NCBI GenBank assembly: GCA_020137815.1
Contig: CM035362.1
Span: 3,538,414-3,602,413 of the forward strand
From: Hormiphora californensis
Lineage: Eukaryota > Ctenophora > Tentaculata > Cydippida > Pleurobrachiidae
Length of the DNA: 64,000 nt
Reading direction: 5' to 3'
Below the pieces are notes generated by a model. The model was not told the DNA's origin. It was given only the letters and a program-made list of their open reading frames with translations, and made no database searches. Of this stretch, positions 34,623 through 48,570 are shown one piece after another. Position numbers and translations under genes: made by a program. Position 1 is the stretch's first letter, and each line of letters opens with the position of its first letter.

Positions 34623-34629
34623 GTGTGAA

Positions 34630-35930
34630 GTTTTAACACGATCTAAACTGTTACTAAGGGTTGCTAAGGGTCTATACAATGTCGTGTTAAAATTTAATTA
34701 AAAAAGTTTTTAAAAAAACTACACATTTTTTTCTTCAGATAAGTATTCAGAGATCTGAGAAGTTCATTTTTTGTCCAAATGCACATTCATTTATTCACAT
34801 TTCAAGCATATTGGGTCATTTTATTAATATTGGCCCCATTGAATTGAGTGGGCGTGAAGAGGCAAACGCATTCACGCATAAGAATTTATCAAACGGCATA
34901 GAGTTATTTGATGTTGCTGATATATGAGAAAGATATACCAACTCATTAAAACCCTACAACGAACACCCCCCAATATCACCCCGTTATATTAAATAACAAT
35001 CAATATAATATATGCAGTAGCCATTCTGGAAAATAGTTGTAGTCCAAAACAATCACAAATAGCACAAAGATAAATATTATATGATTTTATTTAGTTTTCC
35101 TGAATGCCTGGACCCACGCTAACACACGCGAGACCAGTTTGGAGGTCCCCCAGTGGCCCCCACTCCAAGCATTATATAATATCACTTATAAGGCGGAAAA
35201 GTATGGAAAATGAATATATACTGGCTTTTTCGCTTTTTCGCTATGGACGTCATAGGAACCTGAGATACGTCGCATCACCCCTCACCTTGGCTATAATGGT
35301 ACAAGTACATGCGGGCTTTGGTGGAAGCATTAGGGTGAGCTCCATAAAACAGTCTTAGTCCAACCGACATACACGGGACCCGGTGATTAGTTTCTAACCG
35401 ATCACAACGTCAAGGCTGGGTGCATGCATGTTGTCCCGGGTTCCGTGCCGGATCATGAACTGTATCCGACGTGGAGGGATTTTGGAAGAAGGGAGAGACG
35501 CGTAGAGTAGAAGAGAGATTTTGAAAGAGCATAGCCTGATCCGAGAGGTCCCCATGATGACTCGAGGACAGTCGGGGGAATCAGGCTAGCTGAAAGTAAA
35601 TCCAGAGTATCTCAGTCGACTCTCTGTGAACTTGAACTGTGGCATGAGGCAGAATATATACTGGCTTGATTAGACTCAATTCGATGATCATATTCCAACA
35701 GTATGAACATTGAATATTATATCCCGCTCTCTGTCTCTCACTAATGATCTATATTGAACTATTCCAATCAAATCAAGCTTATTTCTTTTCTCTATCACTT
35801 GCAGCTCTATATTATATCACACCAAGAAATTCCTTTCTTATTCTTCTCAATTTTAAACACATGAATTCTGAATAATTTGGCCGAATGGAAAAGGGAACAA
35901 TGGGAAAATTAACCTGAATAATAACTTTTG
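34630..35930. other. no gene seen
   Basis: Unique-looking AT-rich sequence. Short open frames only (e.g. 35104-35358) with no recognisable domain. Confidence 0.5.
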
Positions 35931-36017
35931 GTATGGGGGGAGGGAAGGGGAGCGGCAGAAGTTGGGGATCGAGGGAGAGAGAAAAGAGGGGAGGAAAGAG
36001 AGGAGAGAGAGGAGAGA

Positions 36018-36140
36018 GAAAGGGGTCTCTCTCTGCTCTCTCTCTCTCTTCTCATCTCTCTCTCCTCTCTCTCTCTCTCTCCTCTCTCTCTCCTCTCTCT
36101 CTCTCTCGCTCTCCTCTCTCTCTCCTCTCCTCTTCTCTCC

Positions 36141-36178
<38 letters not shown>

Positions 36179-36224
36179 GCTCTCTCTCATCTCTCCTCTC
36201 TCTCCCTCTCTCTTCCCTCTCTCT

Positions 36225-36275
<51 letters not shown>

Positions 36276-36475
36276 CTCTTCTCTTCTTTTCTTCTCCCCC
36301 TCCCCTCTCCTTTTCTTCCCTCTCCTCTTCTCTCTCTTTCTCTCTCTCATCTCCTCTCTCTCTCTCTTCCTCTCTCCTCTCTCCTCTCTCTCTCCTCTCT
36401 TCTCCTCTCTCTCTCTCTCTTCTCTCCTCTGCTCTCTCTCTCCTCTCTCTCTCTCTCTCTTTTCTCTCCTCTTCT
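36018..36475. repeat. 460-bp pure polypyrimidine tract
   Basis: Almost uninterrupted C/T on the plus strand, with a GA-rich lead-in at 35965-36020. Long open frames on both strands are Ser/Leu or Arg/Glu repeats and not genes. A further CT/TATC tract follows at 36545-36612. Confidence 0.95.
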
Positions 36476-36574
36476 CTACGGGGCTCCTTTTTTTGTCCTC
36501 ACTATAACCACTTATGCCTACCTAATTAATTAACTTCTGCCATCTATCTCTATCTATCTCTCTCGCTCACTATC

Positions 36575-36611
<37 letters not shown>

Positions 36612-36619
36612 ATCCATCT

Positions 36620-38190
36620 TTATAATTCCCATAATTAACAGGACCTATACAGCTGCAGCAGGAGCCATGTGAAATAGAAAAAGCAGTAATAATAGCAGTA
36701 ATTAGCCTAATAGTGTATTATAGTTAATTAGCGGGCCGCAAAGAACTGTATGTGTTACTGCCGTTGTCAAATATCATATGGTTTAGAACTCCAAATTAAA
36801 ACAAGCTGGTTCCAAACAAATTTTCCGTGCTCTCTCGTGCTGAATCGACAATCAACATTGGTCTAGAAATCCTAAATAATAACTGATATATTTTACACAT
36901 GTAATGCAATACGTCATGTCATTGGAATATACATGCCAAGATCTGATAGAAATTGTCTGAACATTGCATTAGCATGAAACGAAATGAATTCATGCATTAT
37001 CATGAAAGGAATCGATTCGAATATTTACATTGATATATAAACCAAATGTTTAAATGAAATGATTTAGATTGGACCTAATTTAATCTTAGAGAACTGATCA
37101 TTACAATATATGATGATTGTGATCTAATAATAATATAATTGAATCGATATAATGAAATCTTTTAACATAAACAATTGGTCACGATGATGGCCCGTATAAT
37201 ATAACATCATTCAACTCATAAATCTAATAATCGGTCACAAAATAAATAATAAAACAAAATTAGATTATCACATTTAGAAAATAAATCTTGCAAGGACGGT
37301 AGTGTAGGTTTGTGGAGTCGATATAAAGGGTCAGAAAACACAAAGTTAAAAGTTTGGAAATGTTATAGGCTAGATATATGTTGAGACTAGTCGACTAGAT
37401 ATTATATTATATTATGTATGTTGAGGCCAGGCTACTAGTCGACTAGATATATGTACATATAATATGTTGCAACAACATGTTGATAACATTGTACTAATAT
37501 ATTAATAATAATATTTCCAAGCATCTTAATTAAGATTAAAGGGTACACGGTGCAGCGAATTTATCATAGAGTGCTGAATATAACAACATGCCAGGGACTT
37601 AACAAACAATTCACACAGACATTGTTTATGAATTGTGTATGGTCACTAATGCAAGTATAAAAGAGATGTACACTAAAATATGTGTATAGACAACTATCTC
37701 TCATACAGTTTATATACAAATATAATGTGCGATATACACATTCTATTTACTGTGAGTTGTATATAACAACATAATGAAAGGGTAATTGTTGCATCCGAAA
37801 CTAGCTCCGGTCCAGCATATCACGCATCACGGCAATAATAATTATTGTAAACATTATTGTCACGTCGATTGATCTATATATGTAATAACACATATATCAT
37901 GAAGATATTATATACCATGAAGATATTATATACACATGAAGACTGAGAAAGTTGCATTGAGAGAAAGAGCAATACGTTGAACAATCATCATTTATAGATA
38001 AATGATAAACTCTTCAATTCTCTTTCATAACATAATGTCATGAGAGAGGAAATTAGTACATAGACCAAAATAGAGCTATAATTAATTGCACCAGTCCGTA
38101 GCTCCTGTAAACGAAGTTAATTAATTGGCTCATTAATCAAACTTGATCAAAAGAATAATACAGCTGATAGCCCGGAGACAGAGAGCGATA
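36620..38190. other. AT-rich spacer, no gene seen
   Basis: About 1.5 kb of AT-rich sequence of good quality with a repeated ACTAGTCGACTAGATAT motif near 37390 and 37435 and a duplicated CATGAAGATATTATATA near 37900. Confidence 0.5.
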
Positions 38191-38194
38191 AAGA

Positions 38195-38400
38195 GATGCA
38201 GATAGAGATGAGGGAGTGATTGGGAGTGAAAGAGAAAGATAGAGATAGAGATGAGGGAGTTAGCGGGAGAGAGAGAGATAGATAGAGATAGAGATGAGGG
38301 AGTGATTGGGAGTGAAAGAGATAGATATAGATAGAGATGAGGGAGTGATTGGGAGTGAAAGAGACAGATAGAGATAGAGATAGAGATGAGGGAGTGACAG
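38195..38400 (+). repeat. ~60-bp minisatellite, 3-4 units
   Basis: Units contain GATGAGGGAGTGATTGGGAG and a variable AGATAGAGATAGAG run. Confidence 0.85.
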
Positions 38401-38899
38401 CAGTCCATCAAACTCCCTACAATTCAGTGGAATTGGACAATGCAGCACATTCATTCAAGCTGATGTGTAACATTTGGTTTGATAATCCCTGACACAATTA
38501 AATATGTTAGAATGATATAAAAGAAAGGTGATTGCTAAATTAAAGTGGTACCCGATAGGTAACAGTGGTATCAATATTAGTTTCGTAATTTATATTCCAT
38601 CGGCTCCTGCAATGACTGGCCGTCCTCACAAGCTGTGAGATGTTCACACCGAGCTAGAATGAAAAATATGATATGCAATATATTGATCTTGAAGATCAGG
38701 TGAATAATTTAAGGAAAGAAAGCGAGAGAATGAAGGAGATAGATAGATAGATTCGATAGAAAGAGACAAAGAGAGGGCGAGAAAGAGAGATTATATTATA
38801 ATATGGCATGATTATAAGCATTACAATATCACCCTAAATTGATCGAATTAAAGATAGAGATGAATATATTTATTAAATGATGATATTATTGAGAAATAG

Positions 38900-41800
38900 C
38901 CAGCCCACAGATTTTGAAAAGGGGTGGAGAGAGAGAGAGAGGGGAGAAGGGGGGAGAAGGAAGGGGAAAAGAGAAGGGTGACGAGAGAGAGAGAGAGAGA
39001 GAGGGAGAAGGATTGGGGGAAGAGAGGGGAGAGAGAGAAAAGGGATAAAAAGGGGGTAAAGGGAGAGGGAGAGAGTGTAAATAGATTTAAAACGAGCGTT
39101 AAGAGAAGGTTTGGAAGCTAATAATTGTAAGGGGAACCTAAAAAAGGGGGAAAAGGGTAGCATAGAAGATAGAGAAAGAGATTTTAAGAAGAAAAAAGGG
39201 GGGAGGGGGGGGAAAAGGGGGGTCAAAGGGGATGGAGAGGCAGTGCAGTGAAGAAAAAAAGAGAGAGAGAGAACCATAAGAGAAGAGAGGGGAGAAGAGA
39301 GAGCGGGGGGGAGAGAGAGGTGATAACTTCATCTTGAGTAATTTAGGAATCCTAATGCCAACATATCATATTTAAAAATAGCTAAAAAAAATTATTGGGT
39401 TTTTGATTTTAAAACAAACTCTATTCCCTGATTGCTTTATAACCCCGGGATTTAAACCCTTTTTAAATTTTAGTTTTTTTTAAAAACATTTCCTACGCGA
39501 GTAAAAATATTTTTAAAAAACCCAAAGATAATGTCAAATTTTTTTTAGTGAAAAAATTTTAAATTACATACAAAACCCAAAACCCCCGAAAACAAAAAAA
39601 TATGTGAAAATTGGGAAAACAAGATTTAGAAAAACCATTCAATAAAAGGCATTATCGGAAAAAGAATCAAAGATCCTACGAAGGGAAAAACTAACTTTTT
39701 AAAAATCTCGAAATTCAAAACGGGGCGGAAAAAAACCTCAATTAAAAAAAAAGGAGTTTTAAAATGCCCCTTTTAAGAAAAAATAAAAATTTATTTCTTT
39801 CAAGCCCTCATTTTTCGACAGGGTATGTTTAGGGGGAAAAAGGGGATTTTAGAAACCCCCGAAAAAATTTTAAATTTTAAAATTTTTAAAAAACCCCAAA
39901 AAACCCTTGCGGCGGCCATCAAAGCAAAAAAAATTTAATCGAAATTATTTCGCGTTAAAAAAATTATCATACAAAATGGGCCCAACCCTTTAAAATATAT
40001 AATAAGGTTTTTTATAAATTTTTATGTAGGGGTATAAGAGTGGATTGGAAACCCAAATTTTAAAAATTTCATTTACTCGAAAGCTAAAACCTTTCTCCCA
40101 AACCCCGTCTCACCCCTCCCCCTCCCCCCCAAAAAAGAAAAAAAAAAAAAAAAATGGGAAAGGAGGGTTTTAAATTAGAAAAAATTTTTATGTTCTCGCC
40201 GGGAAAGGGCCCTGGGTTTTTTTCCCCGCTAAGCAAACTTTAGAACATAAAAAACAAAAAGCGGCCAAAAAAAGGTCGGAAAAAACAAAATTGAATTTTA
40301 TATAATCGCGACAGGCATTTTAAAACAGAGGGCCATATTCCTTTAAGGAAACAATAATGACGCAAATTAAAACCCCGCCCCCCCTTTTTTCCCAATTATC
40401 CTTTATTACTCGATCTGTATTAAATTATAATTTTCTCTTTTTTTTTAAAAGTTATTTTTTTTCTCTCTCCCATTGTTTTCTCTGTGTTAATTCTCTCCTC
40501 TCCCCTCCCCCCTCTCCCTCTCCCTCTCTCTTCCCTCTCCTTATTATTTTTTCTCTCTGTATAACAAGAAAAACTAATAAAAGAGAAAACTTATACATAA
40601 TTTTTGTTTCTTTCTTGCTTTGTGTTGTACGGAAATCTAGTCACGAAACGTTCGGAAAAAAACCCTTTAAAAAGGTCCAACAATTTAAATTGACTAAGAC
40701 AAAAAGGGGAAACGAGAGAGATAGAGAGAGAAAAAAGAGAGAGGATAGAGAAGGGAGAGAAGAAAACGAAAATAAAGGAGAAAGAAGAATGGGAAATTGG
40801 GAAACGGTAAAGACAGAAAAACGGGGAAAATAAAAAAAACAACCCCAAAAGGAAAAAAAAAAGGAGGAAATCGTTAGTGGAAATTTTTAAAAATTTATGT
40901 TAAACGAGGATTTTTGTCTTGAAAATTAAATTAATTAGCCTTCAAGAAAACCCAAAATTTATTAAAGCCGAACTCGCACCGCTCTACAAATAGTTTTCCT
41001 TTTTATCATAAAAATTTATTTGGGGTATGTAGGGTTTTATATTTATTTTTTTAAAAAAGATGAAGAGCCCCAAATTTAAAATGGGTTTTCAGCTTGAAAA
41101 AATAAAACGGGGGTTCCATTTTCTTCGTATCTCTCCCCCCCCCCCCCAAGATCAACATTTCGGTATTTTTTTTCTTGGATTTTGAAAACTTTTGGTTTTT
41201 CTGATCTTTGGGTTTGAAAATCAAAAAAATTTTTTTCAGAACTACCTATAGGTATTTCACCAGCTTTTAAATCCACATCATCCCTTACACATTTCTCCCT
41301 TTTTTTTTTTTTAACCTTTATATCAAAAAAACATAACTTATTTTGTCTCAAAATATTTTTAATATTTATCGATTTTTCTAACTAATATGATAAACATATT
41401 TAAATACAGATTGTTTTTAAAACGCTGCAGCCCTTTATCTCTATTGTTAAAAACTGTGCACAAAAGACAATAGATATCTCTCTCCCTCTCTCCCTCTCTA
41501 TCTCTCTCTCTCTCTCCCTCTTGATCTATTGGACAATGTCATGATAACAATGACTTGATCCCTATTCTAAATAATGATCATGAGACTCTCTGAAATCTAT
41601 ACAGAAGAAATGATTTCTCACTCATGTTGTTGAGCAAGACAAGACGTGATAAACGTTGGAAAACAAAGACTAAAAAAGACAATCCTGAAAAATGAACAAA
41701 AATGATGCCATGGCACAAAAAAAAAAAAGACAAAAAAACGAAAAACTAAACGGCAAAATCATAGTGGAGGAACTGTGAAGGCAATCCCAAAGTAAAAATA

Positions 41801-43215
41801 CTGCCCCTTTTTTTTTAATGAAGTATTTGCTTTTTTTTAAGTTTCAAAAAAAACGATTTTAAATTTTTTTTAAGGGTTTTTCGGAACTAAAATTGCATGA
41901 ACCCCCAAATAGTACGTAAAAACGATTTAGGCTTATACCACAAGAATCCGAAGGAATTCTGCAGGACTTCCTATCATCTATCACAAATTGTCTAAAATTT
42001 GTGTCGGCATCAAAATTGGCCTTACTCTGTTTTTTACTTCACTTTATTCCCAGTTTAAAATATTTCCGTTGCCTAGACTGATATCGACTAAGCATAATTT
42101 TTTTCGTGGTAATATCAGAAATTATTTTCCTCAAAAAATATTTCATCTAATAGCAAAAAAAGCACCAAAAAAAGTACTTCATTTGCATATACTTCAGAAA
42201 TTTAACTTCATTCCTAAAAATACTTTTCAAACGTATCAAAAATGCCTAAAAGTAACTTAATCGAACAAAAGTGTACATTGTTTTCAAAACCCCAATCTTA
42301 CTTCAATTTTTGGGATAAAAAAAAAAAACAAATTATTTCATTTAACACGCATGAAGTTAAAATGTGTTTAAAATTCTTGCTACCCCTTAAAGTAACTCCA
42401 AAAGCAGCAGCTGCCAGACAAAAAGCCCGCACCAACAAACAGACCCCAAAAAATTAAAACTGCGGGGCGCCTGCAGCAAGCCCCCACAGCATAAAGAGAT
42501 GGGCCCCCGCCCTTCGGGGGAATGTTAAAACATGGGCTAAAATTTGGCGAAAACAAAAAAAACCTATGGAAACCCCCCCAAACTAAGACGAACCTGCAGA
42601 TAAAATCTTGGAAGAAAATCTTTCCGTCCAGTCATCTTTAAAATTGGTTTGGTTTCGGCTTGTAATACAGAGTGAAACATGGAGATTGGAGTTAAGAATT
42701 TTTTTCCCCCCGCCCTCTACCAGGCCGTTTTTCATAAAATAGGACAGACATACAAACAGATCACAGACATACAAACAGATACAGACAAACACACACAGAC
42801 ACCAGGCCATTTTTTCCAGTTTTAACAACGTTGGCTAAAACCCCAGTCACGTAAAAGAAAAAATAGCTCGGATTGGTTTTTTTTATTTGGCCCCGGTCCG
42901 GTTGCTGAAGATAAGAAAGGTCGACAGAGAGATAATTGATGAGAGGGAACGGGAGTGAGATTTCTCCATTCGGGTTATTCAGAAGAGGAGTATTTTTCTA
43001 GGGTGTGGGAATGAAAAGGACAAACAGTTGTGACAATATATTTTGTTAATTTTTGGATGATTTGTACCGTATTCTTTAATTTTTTAAAAACATTTCAAAT
43101 TTTTCCCCGTGAGTGTCCCTAGTCAGGACATGGGAACAGGGGGACAAAGGGAAGGGGTAAATGGTTTAAAAAATGCCCGGGTTTTTTTTTTACATTGCCC
43201 AATAAATTTACAGGG
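38900..43215. other. second low-complexity, probably error-rich block
   Basis: GA-rich at 38920-39330, then homopolymer-dominated sequence like 27.9-33.7 kb. A cleaner island lies around 41450-41650 and 41900-42300. No gene seen. Confidence 0.6.
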
Positions 43216-44490
43216 GTAAAACGGGGTTAAGGTACCCCCCCTCACTCACCCCCCTCCCTGGTCACCCTGCCTCCTAACTCCCCCCTTCCCCAGGTCATCC
43301 GTCCAAAAACTCACCCCCCCTTCCCCAGGTATCCGCCCCTAACTCCCCCCCTTTCCCTAGGTCATCCTGCCCCAAACCACCCCCCTTCCCGGGTTTTTTC
43401 CGCCCCTTTAACTCACCCCCTTCCCCCGGGTCATCCTGCCTCCTAAACTCACCCCCCCTTCCCCGGGTTACCCTGACCCCTAAAAAACCAAACCCCCCTT
43501 CCCCAGGTCACCCCTCCCTCCTACTCACCCCCCTTCCCCGGTTTATCCGGCCCCAAACCCCCCCTTCCCCAGGGTCTTTCCCCTCTAACCCCCCCCCTTT
43601 CCCCCAGGTATCCTGACCCTAATCAACCCCCCTTTCCCAGGTCATCCCCCCTCCCCCCCCCCCCTTTCCTTTTTGTTTCCGCCCCCCCCCCCTTCCCCAG
43701 GGTACCCCCTGCCCTCCTAACTCACCCCCCCATTATTAAAACCCCTCTCACCCCCTTTGGGGCATCCTCCTCCTAACTCACCTCCCTTCCCCAAAAGGTT
43801 TCCCGCCTCCTAATCACCCCCCCCCCCGGGGGATCCTCCTCCAACCCCCCCCCCCTTTCCCCTGGGTTTTCCTTTGCCTCCCCTAACTCACCCCCTTCCG
43901 GTTTTACCTCCCCCCAAACTCCCCCCCTTTCCCAAGGGCTCCCCCACCCCAATCCTCCCCTAAACTACCCCCCTTCCCTAGGTTTCCTGCCCCCCTAAAA
44001 TAACCCCCCTTCCCCCAGGTATCCTGCCTCCTACTCACCCCCCCCCCCCAGGGTTATCCTGCCCCTAACTCACCCCCCCCCTTCCCCAGGACCCGCCCCT
44101 CCCAACTCCCCCCCCCTTTTCCCCCAGGTTTTATCCGGGCCCCTAACTCACCCCCTTTTTAAACCGGTTTCCCGCCAACCTCACCCCCTTCCCCTAGGTC
44201 CCCTGCCTCCTCTCCCACCCCCCCTCCCTCACCCCCCTTCCCCAGGTCATCCTGCCTCCTAACTCACCCCCTTCCCCAGGTCATCCTGCCTCCTAACTCA
44301 CCCCCCTTCCCCAGGTCATCCTGCCTCCTAACTCACCCCCCTTCCCTAGGTCATCCTGACCCCTAACTCACCCCCCTTCCCTAGGTCATCCTGCCTCCTA
44401 ACTCACCCCCTTCCCCAGGTCATCCTGCCTCCTAACTCACCCCCTTCCCCAGGTTATCCTGACCCCTAACTCACCCCCCTTCCCCAGGTC
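43216..44490 (+). repeat. 34-35 bp minisatellite, clean at right, degraded at left
   Basis: Unit CCCCCTTCCCCAGGTCATCC then TGCCTCCTAACTCA. From about 44220 to 44490 at least seven regular copies are seen; leftwards the same unit appears with irregular homopolymer lengths. Confidence 0.9.
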
Positions 44491-44849
44491 ATTGTCTCAG
44501 AGTGACACTCTTACATAGAGATAATCCCAGAATCATGATCACCCCGGCCCCCAGACATCTCTTCTCCACTTGTTGAGTTACCTAACAACTGGTTGTGTTG
44601 TGTCGTTACGACAGTACGGTACTGGAACATAATGCTACCTTTGAATGTGGGGTTCTAAGTTCGAAGAATGAGATTGGAGTGACGTAGTTGTGACGGTGAG
44701 GATGAGTAATTCGAGATGTGAACGATAATTATAATTACTCAGAATAGAATAATTATTATAGGGATCGCCTCCGTTCGACCTTCATCATGATGATGCTGCA
44801 GCAAAGAACAAATCTTGGAAATTACTTCATTTGGCCGGACTTGTGTTAT

Positions 44850-45310
44850 AAATGGCACATATTATAATAAAAAATGAAGTATTCTTAAGTTATGAAGTAT
44901 TTTTTCTGGATGCGACAAGAAGCATTTGAATTCCACAGATTTATGAAGCATTTTCAAATTGAAGTAAATGAAGTGAAGTATCTTCTGATTTGAAAATACT
45001 TCAAACAAAATCTGCAACTGATTTATGAAGCATTTTCAAATTGAAGTAAATGAAGTGAAGTATCTTCTGAGTGGACAATACTTCAAACAAAATCTGCAGC
45101 TGATTGAAGTATTTCAATAGAATTTTTTAAATGAAGCAAACAACTGAAGCAAATTTTTCTGCGGTTATTACTTCTATGGTAGAAAAGTTTAACGAAGCAG
45201 TATTTATTTCCGAATTATATTAGCGAAGCAATTGCCATTTGCTTCACTTTTCTGCAGTTTTTCAAAAATAAAAGTACTTCACAAAAAACACTTCACTCTA
45301 TTTTTTGAAG
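44850..45310. repeat. GAAGTA/TACTTC-rich AT element
   Basis: Many ATGAAGTATTT and AATACTTCA motifs on both strands. A ~80-bp unit (GATTTATGAAGCATTTTCAA onward) is tandemly duplicated at about 44937 and 45018. Confidence 0.7.
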
Positions 45311-45747
45311 ATTGAGACACGAGACTTAGCCCATCTTGTAGATCTTTTTCTCCTGATCAAGATGGTATAAATAACTCAAAATCGCCAAAATTGCAAATAC
45401 TTCATTCTAAAAAAAAGGGGCAGAATATTGGGCAGTGGGCAGCTCAGTGGGCACCTACTACTAGTGGGCAGTGGGCAGCTCAGTGGGCGGGATTGATAGA
45501 ATGAGTTAGAGAAAAAGGAAGAAAGAAGCTAAGTAGCACTTGGCAAACACTTCTTCACTGGCACGCACAGTTGACTGTCTTACCGTCGTTTTCTATGAAA
45601 CAAGATTTATTGATGATCTCTTTGATGGTGTATCCTTTTCCCTCTCTCCCTCTCTCACCTAGAAGAACCTACTATGACTAGCCTCTCTCTTTTTAACTCT
45701 TCAATCCAAAGCAACACCTGGGTGTGCTATCTGGTGATCGATATATG

Positions 45748-45839
45748 AGGAAATACTGGTCCCTGATTGGCTGATAACCAGTCACGTGACCTAAATAACG
45801 AGTTCTGATTGGTTGTTTACTTGAGTCGGTCGGTTCCTG
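45748..45839 (+). mobile_element. hAT-like MITE lacking its left TIR, in a 21-bp direct repeat
   Basis: The left terminal repeat is replaced by CGATATATG. A 21-bp direct repeat (45718-45738 and 45840-45860) flanks it instead of the usual 8 bp. Confidence 0.88.
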
Positions 45840-46300
45840 CTGGGTGTGCTATCTGGTGATATTGGGAAGTGAAAATTCACTGCCTCAGTGGCAAGTGGCA
45901 ACAGGTGTCAGTCGATCCCTCGATTTAACGGACGTAGAATAGCTTTTCCTCCAAGACATGCCCGGTAAATTGAGAGTTTACTTTCAGACTAATGCTATAT
46001 ACTTAGTCGAGAAAACTAAAAAAGTCAGTCTCTACAAAATCAGGTAACGAGAGAGGTAAGCTAGGTAAGAGAGCGCATCTCAGGGTATATCGCTAATATT
46101 ACATTGCCCATGATACTGGTGAACGGATTTCGTTTGGTGGGGAAATAAAAGAAAGCTGAGAGAAATTATTTGTATCTGTATTTTAAAATATGTTGTTTGT
46201 CAAATTTACAATAAAAATTGACATATTATTATTTGATTAAAGTTAAAACCATGGTGATGACCATGAGAGAATGCAGACCGGTTTTCTAGTAGCATTCTAG

Positions 46301-46409
46301 CAGGAACCGACCGAAACAAGTAAACAACCAATCAGAACTCGTTATTTAGGTCACATGACTGGTTATCAGCCAATCAGGGACCAGTATTTCCTGATTCGGT
46401 CGGTTCCTG
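46301..46409 (-). mobile_element. hAT-like MITE, full length
   Basis: Perfect 8-bp target duplication CATTCTAG (46293-46300 and 46410-46417). The E-box reads CACATG here. Confidence 0.92.
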
Positions 46410-46417
46410 CATTCTAG

Positions 46418-47180
46418 GTCGTGTTAAAATTTCACCAGGCACGCAGGTCAGTACAGTGTTTATACAAAATTTAATAATTAATTGCAAAAGTTTTATTCTC
46501 ACGCAAAATAATACCATAACATATTATATATGTCATGTTTGGTGACACACGTACGCGTAGCGTGGTAAAACGAGATAGAGAGGTGACGGCGCCACGAAAT
46601 GTCATGTAGGAAATCGTACAGTGAGCATAATTTCGTATCTAGATATATTGAGCATTGAGCACCGGAATATGTAGAGAAATAATATACCACAGAAGGCACA
46701 CATATTGGCACACTATATCAGCCCTTTCTCTGATCTTGACTCTTGTGAGCACATGTTATAGGTTAAGGGATATACAGGTGCACAGCGCCCAAGACAGACG
46801 TCCATCTAGACAATTACAGATTGAGAAGATCATGAATAAGGGGAATCATAACATGTGATCAATTATTATGGAAAGAGTTATTATAGCGTGCTTGACACAC
46901 ACTATTGGTGGTGGTCACTAAAACAAATGTTAAACTACCCTGGGGCACGCCGTGACTAGCTGAGATCAATGAACGAGTTGGCACTTGACATGCTCCCAGT
47001 CTGTCGACTCTCACACCGGGCCCGGTGTGAGCTTACGCAAACCCGAAGGAGGCGATTTAGGGAATTAGCTAGATTGTAGCAGAGAGGGATGGTATTGTTA
47101 GATGATCAGTTGCAGCTGCGGGGGGGGGTTATATACCTGGACAAATCTTTGACCCTTTCACACAGCTGCAGTCAGCGGGG
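46418..47180. other. no gene seen
   Basis: Unique-looking sequence. A 70-codon minus-strand frame (46499-46711) has no recognisable content. Confidence 0.4.
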
Positions 47181-47298
<118 letters not shown>

Positions 47299-47410
47299 AG
47301 TGACCTCTGTACTACTATCGGGAGTATAATAAAAGGTGATCATCATACGACTCGATTCACCACAAATTGGTCACATTGTTCATGCAATTACAGAGCAAGT
47401 TAGGGGACCC

Positions 47411-47487
47411 AAGTAAACAACCAATCAGAACTCGTTATTTAGGTCACGTGACTGGTTATCAGCCAATCAGGGACCAGTATTTCCTGA
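47411..47487 (-). mobile_element. TIR-less MITE core between 20-bp direct repeats
   Basis: Same core boundaries as the copy at 3025-3100. The direct repeats at 47393-47412 and 47486-47505 (GAGCAAGTTAGGGGACCC...) overlap its ends by one or two bases. Confidence 0.88.
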
Positions 47488-47592
47488 GCAAGTTAGGGGA
47501 CCCAATCATTATCTGCATTGTCCAGATGGTCATATTATTAAGTGTTACGTATTGCCACACTAATCTACGGATCAGTGTCCTATTATTATTGT

Positions 47593-47642
47593 ACTGTCTC
47601 TGTCTGGCGGCGCCGACCAGAGGCACTGTCGGAGGCGCCAGA
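47593..47642. repeat. inverted GTCTGGCGGCGCC motif
   Basis: GTCTGGCGGCGCCGACC facing GGCGCCAGAC. A related pair is at 49712-49783 (GGCGCCAGACC and GGTCGGCGGCGCCAGAC). Confidence 0.5.
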
Positions 47643-48495
47643 CACCACTGTCTCAGCTCTCATTTAAAGTGAGACATCGATCAGTATCGAAAAAGCAGGG
47701 ATGATTTTTTCAGCTGAAGTATATGTTTCAGGGGTTATCACAACCAATCAACTACCCATTGTTTACGAAATAACCCCTTTTCGCGAGCTGGCAAGGGAGG
47801 GGTAACTTGATCGACGATCGTAACCAATCAACTACCCACACACATAATATAATCAAGCACTATAACACAGCATTCTAAATGAATACAAAACAGAGCTGCA
47901 GTAAACGTAGTTGTTGAGTAAAGGGTGGGTGCCTCAAAACAAGTTTATAGAGGGTCGAGAGAGGGCACAAGCCAATATAAAGCACTTTTCATCAGCGAAA
48001 TGGGCTCTTGAAGCTTCTACCACCCCCGCCATCTCTCTCTCCCTCGCTTTCTCTCTCTGCTTCCATCTCTCTATCTCTCTCAATACAGGCGAGTAACAAT
48101 TGAGATTGGAAGCACCCAATCAATAAAATGAATATATATGGGGGGAAGGGAGTTGTATTGTTCACACTGCGTGGAGGATCGTCTGGACAAGTGGGGAGGG
48201 CGGGGGTTGCGACTTGCGAGGTGATACAAGTCGGTCGCAATACAGAATGAACAAGGGGGATACAAGTTTGCCGCAATACAGTATTCATGAGATATGGACG
48301 AATAACACAGATATTATATAGTGACGCAACTTATTGATGCATATATATCAGCACACAACTGAGGTATTTTATTGTATGTCCATATAACTGGGTATTACTG
48401 TGATAGTGTAGGGAATTCTTGGGAATTGATCCTCAGGGAGAACTCTACGAATAATTGGAATTTCTCAGGAGTAGGTTACTAATCAATCTTTTTTA

Positions 48496-48570
48496 ATCAA
48501 AGAAATTTCTTTGATAAAATTACAAATCACAACACGAGTGTTTAATAAACACTCGTGTTGTGATTTGTAA
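48496..48570. repeat. two adjacent perfect palindromes
   Basis: A 20-bp perfect palindrome ATCAAAGAAATTTCTTTGAT (48496-48515) contains an HSE-like GAANNTTC. It is followed by a ~25-bp stem (TTACAAATCACAACACGAG... and its complement) centred near 48545. Confidence 0.8.

Noticed and set aside
35853-36533. Open frames of 160-200 codons on both strands
   Set aside because: They are translations of a polypyrimidine tract (Ser/Leu one way, Arg/Glu the other).
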